Positions 55,683 through 64,000 of a DNA stretch of 64,000 nucleotides are shown in pieces. The notes under the pieces were generated by a model that saw only the letters and a list, made by a program, of their open reading frames with translations, ran no database searches and had not been told where the DNA came from. How positions within the stretch are numbered: the first letter of the stretch is position 1; each line of letters starts with the position of its first letter. The stretch comes from Monomorium pharaonis (taxonomy: Eukaryota > Arthropoda > Insecta > Hymenoptera > Formicidae). Location of the stretch: the NCBI RefSeq assembly GCF_013373865.1, contig NC_050474.1, positions 12,463,045-12,527,044 of the forward strand. Direction: 5' to 3'. Both the position numbers and the translations under genes were made by a program.

Positions 55683-56060
55683 GTAACGACCGAATTTTTC
55701 CATTTAGACTAGCTCGTCGGGATCTAGGGTGTAGGAAAGGGTCCCTGAGATAACAGACTGATTGCGTATACGAAATTATAATATATATAACAGAATATCC
55801 GTATGTACAATATCTACAAAATATATACAACAGAAACGTGAGTTTTGCTTCGATCAGCTGTTCGATGATCGCGTGCGGCGCTTGGTGACGGTCGCGAGGT
55901 TCAATGACGCGACGGCGGGTAATGCCCTGCGGCGAGGCACTTGTGTTTCATGGCACGACGCGGCGGGCGATAATTGCCTGTGCTCAAGTTCGGTGACGGA
56001 ACGTGAAGCGGTACGGAACGTGAAGCGGAGTTGTTTTCTTTTCGTTCCGTCGGATTCTCG
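55683..56060 (-). repeat. fragment of a Gypsy-type LTR related to 35940-36857
   Basis: tgtaacgaccgaatttttcc, ctagctcgtcgggatctaggg and the following bases match the reverse complement of the 3' end of the capsid-gene LTR. The GC-rich part after about 55850 (atcagctgttcgatgatcgcg) is a weaker match. The other end is not recognisable, so it is truncated or decayed. Confidence 0.6.
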
Positions 56061-56428
56061 CTGTCGAAAAAAACATCGTATCGACATGTATTTTTTTTTA
56101 AATTGTTTAGAAAAGAATAAACTTTCAGAATCTGAATTAATATTAGCAAGATTTTAACGAGAAACTTGTGCAAAATGATAACAAACTTTTACTTTTTTTA
56201 ATTAAAAAACACATGTTTGGTTTTCATGCGATACAAAAGGTTCGCACTTAACAAATCAAACTTTCGCCTAGGGATTCTGAAAGTAGAGTCTTTGCTCTTT
56301 AAATTAAAAAAAAGTACATATAATTTGGATGATTTTTCGCAAAGTTGCATCACTTTGAATATTGCCTAAAAATCGGTCAAAAATTTTGTTTCGTTTTTTT
56401 TTGCGTTAGTGTATTAGTATTTATATAT
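56061..56428. other. no gene seen; AT-rich spacer
   Basis: No coding or repeat structure recognised. Confidence 0.5.
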
Positions 56429-57206
56429 TGTTACGTTCGATGAAAATTTTTCAATGATTTCATCTCACGTTCGCGCACCGCGCTCTCGCGTGCTCCGCCG
56501 GAGCACCCGTCTCACCGAGCGCTCCCCTCCCCACGAAATCAGACGCGCGGAGTATCAGCGCGTACACCCTACGCTTATACTCTTTATTAATTTTATTGTT
56601 ATCACGTGCGTAATTATTACCTCAATTGTTAAAGCTCAAACCCATCGAATCATGCCGCGTATAGTTAAAAATTTCATTAAAAGAGCAACATTCTTTCGTC
56701 GCCTTTCTATTACTATTAACGACAGGGTGCAACCGCCACCCCTCAACTCTCTTGTTAATTGATAATACTGCAATCCGTCGCAGTCATGCTATAGGTCTTT
56801 CACATTATTAGTAACCTGGAATAATGTGAATAGTTGAAAACCATGCGGTTCACGCGTGACACCCTTGCGCTACCGAAGAGTCGGTCCAGCCGCGGAGCGC
56901 GTGTACCAAGTGGGATAGCAATAGCTCGAGCATTATTCCAATCGGGAAGTATGAGTAAGATAGAATAAGTAAAGTAATTACAAAGGTATGCGGTTTAATT
57001 GCTCCGCTCACAGAGGTGATAGGGGGAAGGCGAAGGAAGCATTCGAACGCTAATCACCCTGGCTACCTCTTGACCGAAGTTTATATTGATCCGAATAAAA
57101 ATTAGAAACTATGAAAATTCAAAAGTAATGGTTATTTGTCGCGGAATTTTCCATGGATTTGAGCTTCCCTACACCCGCGTACCCCTAGGACCCCCTAGTT
57201 TTCGGG

Positions 57207-57214
57207 TATATAAG
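57207..57214 (+). promoter_or_regulatory. TATA box in the long LTR (first)
   Basis: tatataag in gggtatataaggagcgcg, followed about 265 bp later by AATAAA (near 57470). Confidence 0.5.
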
Positions 57215-57679
57215 GAGCGCGAGAGCCTCAGGAAGGAGCATTCTCGCTCCCATAACGAGTCGCGCTGCCAGTAGACGTTACTCTGAAAGTACTATCCACG
57301 CGATAATTATTAGCCTTCGTGCTCTTACTACTACAAGGTATACGACATCGAGACTATTAAATTCTTGATAGAATTTAAACAAGAAACCGAGCAGTGCGTA
57401 AGTAATATCTCTCGTACATACAAGCGCCGTAAAATCATTGTCAAGTGTAGACTCACGCAACTTTGTTTAAAATAAAGTTTTTGTTTTCTCTCTCTTAAAA
57501 AGAAAAATCTGTTCAATATAACTGTTTCTTTTTTTTTTATATATACCTAGTGGCTAAAAAAAAAAATCTATTAATCCGCGAAAAATTATTAAGTGGGGCA
57601 AAATACGGGGCAAAACCATCCTCGGTGCTCCCAAAAATATTCTGAAGCGATATAGCGACTTCCCTGAATCCTCATCCTG

Positions 57680-58350
57680 GAAGCTGGGCGCTACGATTCA
57701 GGCGCCTGCTTCCTCCCTGAACTTCAAGCCAGGGGCGCCTACCGGGGCGCTTAAGCTAGAAGGTGTCCAGGGGACAACGGGCGCCTATTAAGGCGCTTCT
57801 CATCCCCTACGTCGTCCCTCCATCTAAACTGTGCACCATAGGGCAGCCCATAGGGCGCTCTCCGTCACAAACGCCCCATCTTTCCTTTGGCGTGGGATTT
57901 GTTGCGCCCTCCCTGGGCGCTCCCCCCTCACGCAGTCTACGCCTTGTCGCAATTAGTACGCTCTTCCTCCCAATAATATCCGAGAAAGTACCCACAAAAG
58001 AAAAGAGGTACTCTCCTTTTTTTTTTATTATCACTTTTGGCCTAAAAATCAATTCCTAAAAAGCACCACTAAAAACCGCGTCATTCACGTGACAGGCAGT
58101 AACAACGCGAATAATAATAAGAATAACTATCATTGATCTCTCTCTCTTTCTCTCTCTCTCTGTGTTGACGTACTCTCGGTCCGCGTCCGTGTGGAACGGA
58201 ACAAGACGGGTAAGAACAGAACCCGAGTCAATCTCTCACATACCTTCCGTGGGATGGTACGGGCTGCCCGCTAGGGCGCTTATCCCCTGCACTCCCCTCC
58301 TTATTCCGTAAGGCAATGGGCTCGCCTATTTGGGCGCTTTACCCCCACGG
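57680..58350. repeat. cluster of GGGCGC/GCGCC motifs in the long LTR
   Basis: gggcgc, ggcgcc or their complements recur about fifteen times, each in a similar (t/a)(a)gggcgct(t/c) setting, e.g. near 57735, 57780, 57852, 57924, 58273 and 58335. Could be GC-box-type binding sites; inference. Confidence 0.5.
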
Positions 58351-58549
58351 ACTTATACAATCACAAACTTAATAGATTGACTCGATTTCTCATCTAACCC
58401 AGCAAAATTACACCGATTAAACATTTCTATAAAAATTAAAAGAAAGGAAAATAAATATTAACAGAGAGAAAGAGAGGAACATTACACAAATTACACAACT
58501 CTTGCAACACTCGCTTATCCAAATTTACCTGCCTGACACGTGTCTTTTC

Positions 58550-58556
58550 TATATAA
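58550..58556 (+). promoter_or_regulatory. TATA box in the long LTR (second)
   Basis: tatataa about 55 bp upstream of the ATG of the LTR ORF at 58606 and about 550 bp upstream of an AATAAA (59105-59110), the expected geometry for an R region. Confidence 0.5.
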
Positions 58557-58605
58557 TCATGGGTTCGGTTAATAAATTTGGTTCACTACCAAACAGTGCG
58601 ACATC

Positions 58606-59109
58606 ATGCCACGGTCTCGCCGAGGAGGACGGAAGCGGCAAATCAAACGATTAAAATGGCGTCTTATCGAGGCTGGAACGTTCGACCCGACCGTCTTCGA
58701 TCAACCTCCGCCCCCCGACACCTCCCCGAGACGCCACGGATCACCGGGCCCGTTTGGGCTGCCGCCTCCACAGCCTACCCCCTGCACCCGCCCAGTTCCC
58801 CCGGCACCACCCTGCCATAGCGCACCAAACTTCGCTCCCTTCAGGCGCCCGCCGCCCCGGTTACCCCCAGGGACCGACATAGCCCCTATACGCGCCCCCA
58901 CGCGTCCCGCTAGAGTGGACCGTCAGGCCCGTCCACCCCAGCGACAAGGCCCCCGCATCACTAGCGACGAGGCCTTCGTCGGGTCGCTCCCCAAACTCGC
59001 CTTATCCGGCAAAGCGACCCCTCGGTCCGTAGAAACTTATAGAAGGCTTCTCAAGCCCTTCGAAGGAGCACCACCTCTCAAAAGAGCAAAACAAGCAGGA
59101 GAACAATAA
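58606..59109 (+). CDS. Pro/Arg-rich protein encoded in the LTR (167 aa), unrecognised
   Basis: ATG at 58606 (MPRSRRGGRKRQIKRLKWRL). A very basic N-terminus is followed by a long proline-rich middle (PPPPDTSPRR, GPFGLPPPQP) and a less biased C-terminal part (DEAFVGSLPKLALSGKA). The stop codon overlaps an AATAAA signal. It lies downstream of a TATA box and inside the candidate LTR, so it would be the first frame on the element's RNA. The codon-level bias could partly reflect GC-rich repeats. No domain recognised; a nucleic-acid-binding role is suggested by the charge only. Confidence 0.4.
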   Translation: MPRSRRGGRKRQIKRLKWRLIEAGTFDPTVFDQPPPPDTSPRRHGSPGPFGLPPPQPTPCTRPVPPAPPCHSAPNFAPFRRPPPRLPPGTDIAPIRAPTRPARVDRQARPPQRQGPRITSDEAFVGSLPKLALSGKATPRSVETYRRLLKPFEGAPPLKRAKQAGEQ

Positions 59110-59186
59110 AAACAGTTACGCTCCTGGGGAACTACGAGTTACGCTCGGCCCCCGGTTACTTCCTGCCTCCCCCAGGACGTAACAAA

Positions 59187-59203
59187 TTGGTGACAGCGGT
59201 GGG
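59187..59203 (+). other. candidate primer binding site of Gypsy element 2
   Basis: tggtgacagcggtggga begins two bases after the LTR tip and is a typical insect Gypsy primer-site sequence. Confidence 0.7.
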
Positions 59204-59347
59204 ATTGTTTCAGATAAAGGTCTGAAACACCCCCAGTTATCGTCAGATAATCTCTGAGGAAGATTCCTCAAGTAGACTCTTCTTTTCCCGCCCCGCGCCG
59301 TTGGGATCTGTTCACTTCCTCTTGTCTCTACGCATCAAAGCGCACTT

Positions 59348-59761
59348 ATGTGCCCCATTCATCCGTGTACCTTGAAGGCCCCCTTCTTTTTCGCACCTCA
59401 TGTGCCTACCACATATGAAAGATGGATTGCCACCGCTCTCTGTGTAGGGTCAATCTTCTATCAACATCGTACTGATAAAAATTTCTTGCTATGTGACAAC
59501 TGCTACCTTCAAACCTCCGAGGAGACCCGTAGTGTGCATTACGTTCTTAAACTTCGTCATTACATTCATATAGGGTTTAATAAACACGTCGAAAGGTGTG
59601 CCTTGTGTCGCGTATCACTAGCCACCCCCAGCGCCTTGCGAAATTGTCGCGATTGTCCCCGAATCCTTTCACTCTTTACTCACCACGTGGAGAGTCACGG
59701 AGAAGCACCACACGAAGACTCTGACGCCACGATAATAACAATCTCTGAGAAAACTCTGTAA
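59348..59761 (+). CDS. leader ORF of Gypsy element 2, Cys-rich (137 aa), unrecognised
   Basis: ATG at 59348 (MCPIHPCTLKAPFFF). Pairs of cysteines (CDNCYL, CALCRV, CRDCPR) with nearby His residues (HYVLKLRHYIHIGFNKH, HHVESH) give a possible zinc-binding arrangement of about 80 residues. It lies between the primer site and gag. Gypsy elements do not normally carry a gene here. No domain could be named; the frame is open and not low-complexity, so it may be real. Confidence 0.45.
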   Translation: MCPIHPCTLKAPFFFAPHVPTTYERWIATALCVGSIFYQHRTDKNFLLCDNCYLQTSEETRSVHYVLKLRHYIHIGFNKHVERCALCRVSLATPSALRNCRDCPRILSLFTHHVESHGEAPHEDSDATIITISEKTL

Positions 59762-60530
59762 AATATCACCTTCTATTCCGCGTTTTATTAACGTTGAGCC
59801 CACAAAGCTTACGATAATATACTACGCGCTCCAGAACGCAGATATATTAATTACATAATAAAATTAACAATAAATCGGTTATTCTAAGTCCACTTAAAAC
59901 TTGGGGTACGTTTTTACCCCACTCTGCCGTTTGACCTTTTCAAACACTCTACACGCGCAAATCCAGAGCGTAATGTTCAAGAAGGGAAGCTCTTAATATT
60001 AATTCCTTTCCTATTAACGAAACCTTTACGTGTGGCGGCAAAATCGTACCATCGAAAAGAAGTAACAATTAATCTCTCCCTTTGGTTTACTCCCCCATCC
60101 TGGTCGTACAAAATAAAACCCGATAATACAGATAAATCCACGCATGTACATTTACTCGTACTCACTACAACAAAAATAAAACAGCGGATTGCGAAGATAA
60201 ATATTTTATTTAATCTCGCACATAAATTTAAGCAATTCTGCTGCTCTAAATTTTCCTCTCGGGCTTCATTATCAAATAGTACCATATGATGAGCCATAAA
60301 ATGCCGTACAATTTCGTGTGCATAATTGCCCGACGGTAGTAATACCATTATCATTGGTATTACAAATACTATTATCATTTACTATCCTCATAATTTATCA
60401 ATTGTCAATTCGATATATATATATATATTAACTCGCATAACCCTCAGCATATCCATTATTATAAAAAGCTGAAAAGATTATCAGATAGCATCCGCGTTTT
60501 AAATTACACGTACGATTACTATCAATAAAA
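59762..60530. other. noncoding leader of Gypsy element 2
   Basis: AT-rich 5' leader without a supported frame. Could carry packaging or translation signals, none identified. Confidence 0.5.
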
Positions 60531-61904
60531 ATGAATCCCGACGACCTAATTGACGAGAAAGAAACTCTCGATTATAAAGAAATGATAAAGGAGCTGAAGC
60601 AAAGAGAGAGTGAATTAAAATATCGCACCGAAGCGATCGAAGGTATGATGAGAACGCTTACTAACGCCTTGTCCGGCCTCCACCTGCCACAACCTTCTAC
60701 CTCCACGCCAAATGAGCAACCTAATGAAAATCCCGCATCACCGTTTTTGCCACCCCAAACTTCTTACGCCACTTTGAATATGACACCTGCGTCGTACTCT
60801 ATAAATTCACCATACCCGAAATCATATATCAGGGACGCTCTCGATCTCGTGCCAAAATATGATGGGCATAACATTCCTGTATGGCAGTTCGCCCGCGCCT
60901 GTAAACGAGCGAGAGACTCCATACCGTCAGTAGACGAGGCACATTTTGTTAGACTACTCCGCAATAAATTAAATCACCATGCCTATTTAGCAGTAGAAGA
61001 TGAAACCCACCTCACCGTTGACAAGTTCTTAGATACACTCAAACGAACCTTTGGGCCAGGAAGAAGCTCGAATTACTACCGCGGCCAATTAAGCATTGTT
61101 TATAAAAAACCCTCGGAACATATACTAGATTATATAGGGCGCATTAAAGATCTCCGGACGGCAATAATAGAGGGAGATCAAACAAATCTCAATCGTTCTC
61201 TGACAGAACCTGAAACATCTTCTATAGATTCATTCACGCTAGAAGCTTTCTACGAAGGATTACCCAGAGAATATCGCGTCGAGCTTAAGGCAGAGGGATA
61301 CCATAATCTCACTGACGCTTGCTCGAAGGTAATTACCATAAGTAAAAGGTTAGAGAGGGAAGAAGCGCGAGAAAGGAATTCACGACCCGCGCGCAGCGAC
61401 GCCGCACCTACACGCACCCTGCCTCCCACTAGAATTCTCCAACGCGATGATTCATCAACGAATAACGCAGGTAGCCCTTATAATAATCGCGAACAGAAGA
61501 TTTGCGGATATTGCAAAAATTTTGGCCATCTGGTACATGAATGTCGTAAGCGACAGTACCACGAGAGTACTTCCGGTAACAATAATAATAATAACAGAAA
61601 TAATTACAACAATTATAATGGAAATTATAACAACAATAACAATCGGCCACGAAATAGTAATAGCAACAATAATACTACTCCTAATGGAGTAGTTAAAATT
61701 TCGGAAAACCAGCCAGAGGCCTCGGCCAATGGGACGCACCGAGGTCTTGGAAAGGCTCGTCCCGTTCTTCCCTTGGACTACTCCCAAAACCCATCTACAT
61801 CCTACGAGCCGCCAGCGGAAGCGTACCCTCCGTCGAGCTCGAATCACCGTCCTTCTATGGACCAACCGCTTTCATGCTCGATACAGGAGCACAGCCAAAC
61901 ATAA
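60531..61904 (+). CDS. gag: Gypsy element 2 gag polyprotein (457 aa)
   Basis: ATG at 60531 (MNPDDLIDEKETLDYKEM). A charged coiled-coil N-terminus is followed by a proline-rich linker and a retrotransposon gag core (PVWQFARACKRARDSIPSV, FLDTLKRTFGPGRSSNYYRG, ILDYIGRIKDLRTAIIEG, about residues 120-280). A CCHC zinc knuckle (CGYCKNFGHLVHEC, ~345-358) and an Asn-rich tract follow. It forms the particle shell and binds element RNA. The C-terminal part overlaps the pol frame, which is one base back (-1). Frame intact. Confidence 0.92.
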   Translation: MNPDDLIDEKETLDYKEMIKELKQRESELKYRTEAIEGMMRTLTNALSGLHLPQPSTSTPNEQPNENPASPFLPPQTSYATLNMTPASYSINSPYPKSYIRDALDLVPKYDGHNIPVWQFARACKRARDSIPSVDEAHFVRLLRNKLNHHAYLAVEDETHLTVDKFLDTLKRTFGPGRSSNYYRGQLSIVYKKPSEHILDYIGRIKDLRTAIIEGDQTNLNRSLTEPETSSIDSFTLEAFYEGLPREYRVELKAEGYHNLTDACSKVITISKRLEREEARERNSRPARSDAAPTRTLPPTRILQRDDSSTNNAGSPYNNREQKICGYCKNFGHLVHECRKRQYHESTSGNNNNNNRNNYNNYNGNYNNNNNRPRNSNSNNNTTPNGVVKISENQPEASANGTHRGLGKARPVLPLDYSQNPSTSYEPPAEAYPPSSSNHRPSMDQPLSCSIQEHSQT

Positions 61905-64000
61905 TTAAACAAGGATGCTTGCAAAGGAAAATTGAAGTAAACAATCAAGAAATTTTACAACTCACAGGCATTACGGAGGACGCCGTTAACACCTTGGGCT
62001 CAATTCAAGTTCAAATCTTCAACATACTAGTAACTTTCCACGTCGTACCGGACGACTTCCCTATCATACAACAAGGTATACTAGGTACCTCTTTCTTTAC
62101 GGAACACAATGCCTGTATAGATTACAGCAATAGTACGGTCACTTGGCATAACTGTGCCATCCCATTTAAAGAACAAGAAACGGTGGTAATTCCACCACGA
62201 ACCAATACCGGATTTGTTATCCGAGTATCAAATCCCGAAATTAAAACCGGCTATCTACCCCGATTGCATATTTGCGACGGAGTCTTCGCAGGAGATTCAT
62301 TAGTGACCTGCATAAATAACAAGGCTTATATCCGTATCATAAATACGCTCGACCGCAAAATAGAAGTTATAATACCTACAATAAAACTCAGAGAAGTTAC
62401 CGAAATTTCTAACGAGCCGAAAAACGCCTCTAAAACCAACTCACTTAACTCTGATCAAGCAGATCTACACAGTTCTCAACTCCTCGAATCCTCTGCATCA
62501 ATTAAATCTACATCATTCGAAGCTAAACAAAACAAGATCACTAATCGTCAAGAATCGCTTTTTCTCACATCCAACTACGGCATTTCCCCTGCCCCTTCGT
62601 CTTCTAATTCTAACTTTAATAATACTACCACTTCTTTTACTAATTCTAATACTCCTTCTAGTGCCGCGCGCACTTGCTCTCTCATGGGATCCTTCAGCCG
62701 TGCAGAATGCATGCGCCCCCATGAGAAACCTTTTTCTAGTGCCAAATGCACTCACTCCCATTCGGGATCTTCCAATTTAACTAGTTCTCATTTCCCCTCC
62801 CCTCTCGTGCCGTACAAACCCGAAAAAGAAAAAGTTATGATCAACAACATAAAAGAAAACGATACTGATTACAATAAGAAAGAAACCGTCATTAATAAAA
62901 TTGCATCAGTTAAGGAGAACATGGAGAAAGAGGATTCAAAGAGAGTTACTTGGACTATGGGCGAGAGGATATCGGCCGTTCTAAAATTATTAAGGCTTGA
63001 TCACCTTGTTCCATTCGAAAAGGAAAACGTTATTACATTAGTTACCAATTATTGCGATCGATTCTATATACCTAACGAATATCTGGATAAAACGCAGTTG
63101 CTAACACATAAAATTATAACTACCGACGATGCACCGGTGCATACTAAACAATACAGATTTCCACCGATACATCGCACCGAAATAACGCAACAAGTTAATC
63201 AGCTTATAGATAGAGACGTTATTATACCCTCAACTTCCCCTTATAATTCGCCTATTTGGATAGTGCCAAAGAAGCCAGATTCATCAGGCAACAAACGATG
63301 GCGAATGGTGATAGACTATCGTAAGCTCAATGAAAAAACAATTGGGGACGCGTACCCCCTCCCTAACATTTGTGATATTCTCGATCAATTAGGCGGTTCC
63401 AAGTACTTCTCCGTATTAGATCTTGCTAGCGGGTTCCACCAAATTCCAATGGACCCCATGGATGCACATAAGACTGCATTTTCCACTCCTCACGGGCATT
63501 ATCAATTCGCACGCATGCCGTTCGGATTGAAAAACGCTCCTGCCACGTTCCAACGATTAATGGATCAGGTTCTGAGCGGGCTACAAGGAATTGAATTGTT
63601 CGTTTATATGGATGACATAGTAATATACGCGAGTTCATTAAGAGAGCACGATATAAAAATAGATAAACTGATGACGCGGTTACGATCTGCTAATTTGACC
63701 TTACAACCGGATAAATGCGAATTCCTTCGGCGTGAAGTGTCATATCTAGGGCATATAATTGGAGAAGACGGGGTCCGTCCTGACCCACAGAAGATATCAG
63801 CCGTCGAAAAGTTCCCAGCACCTCGCAACATTAAAAATATCCGTCAGTTTCTCGGTCTAGCCGGCTATTATCGCCGATTCATACCGCAATTTTCTAGTAT
63901 TGCTTCTCCATTATCTAACTTGCTAAAAAAGGATGTTCAATTCATTTGGAATGATAAAACACAGCACGCGTTTGACACACTTCGCAAACTATTATGTAAC
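61831..64000 (+). CDS. pol: Gypsy element 2 pol: protease and reverse transcriptase (partial)
   Basis: Open to the window end in the -1 phase relative to gag, suggesting programmed frameshifting in the overlap (about 61830-61904). Protease: FMLDTGAQPNIIKQG near 61868. A Ser/Thr/Asn-rich linker spans about 62400-62900. RT: RFPPIHRTEITQQVN (63140), SPYNSPIWIVPKK (63240), RWRMVIDYRKLN (63300), SVLDLASGFHQIPM (63415), FQRLMDQVLSG (63550), active site FVYMDDIVIY (63600). The start of the connection/RNase H region follows (FLGLAGYYRRFIPQF, 63850). No stop in over 2.1 kb, so this copy may be recent. Copies element RNA to DNA in the cytoplasmic particle. Confidence 0.92.

Larger units (their letters stand above)
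56429..59184 (+). repeat. candidate 2.76-kb 5' LTR of Gypsy element 2
   Basis: Opens TGTTACGT and closes ACGTAACA, an 8-bp perfect inverted tip, and is followed at once by a primer-site-like sequence. Unusually long. Two promoter/terminator sets are visible: TATA 57207 with AATAAA near 57470, and TATATAA 58550 with AATAAA 59105. The pairing 3' LTR is outside the window, so the 5' boundary rests on the tip motif alone. Confidence 0.6.
56429..64000 (+). mobile_element. Gypsy element 2, apparently young, runs past the window
   Basis: A candidate LTR (56429-59184), a primer-site candidate (59187), gag (60531-61904) and an overlapping pol open to the last base. Gag and the visible pol have no stop or frameshift other than the expected gag-pol phase change. 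The 3' half and second LTR lie outside the window. Confidence 0.85.

Overview
The window looks like an insect nuclear chromosome segment, most likely from a hymenopteran such as an ant. The evidence is AT-rich DNA with GT-AG introns, abundant microsatellites, and BEL/Pao, Gypsy, mariner, piggyBac and Polinton elements. The species call is inference. Almost all of the DNA is transposon-derived. The only clear host gene is a CUB-domain gene on the minus strand, with three exons between 49867 and 51209.

Layout. 91-6260 is a decayed BEL/Pao retrotransposon with both LTRs and an 8-bp target duplication. 6521-7502 holds a palindromic MITE and a solo Gypsy-type LTR. 8663-11820 is a mariner-superfamily transposon with 683-bp terminal inverted repeats (TIRs) and a spliced DD41D-type transposase. 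11867-16550 holds mariner-end fragments, tRNA-like repeats and a 2.9-kb palindromic piggyBac-like element. 17000-17760 is minisatellite and microsatellite DNA. 17907-41112 is a large Polinton/Maverick (a virus-like DNA transposon) bounded by ~714-bp inverted repeats. 41426-46756 is a decayed Gypsy element. 46757-48260 holds a tRNA-related SINE and a ~120-bp tandem array. 49867-51209 is the CUB gene. 52860-55345 holds MITE and LINE remnants. From 56429 past the window end is a Gypsy element with an apparent 2.76-kb LTR and open gag and pol frames.

The Polinton is the centrepiece. It carries protein-primed-type DNA polymerase B, a packaging ATPase, a retrovirus-like integrase with a chromodomain, an adenain-like cysteine protease, a penton-like minor capsid protein, a double-jelly-roll-type major capsid protein, small basic virion-type proteins and several unrecognised genes. 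Together these would copy, package, mature and integrate the element. This copy is disabled. PolB has two stop codons and a frameshift, and the ATPase and one accessory gene each carry one stop. A solo LTR (35940-36857) sits in the capsid gene. A foldback element made of satellite-like repeats (21495-22513) sits in a spliced accessory gene, and a 1.96-kb palindrome sits in the right TIR. Integrase, penton and protease frames remain open.

A recurring theme is large palindromes: at least five separate elements have long inverted arms. All calls come from reading the sequence; no database search was possible.
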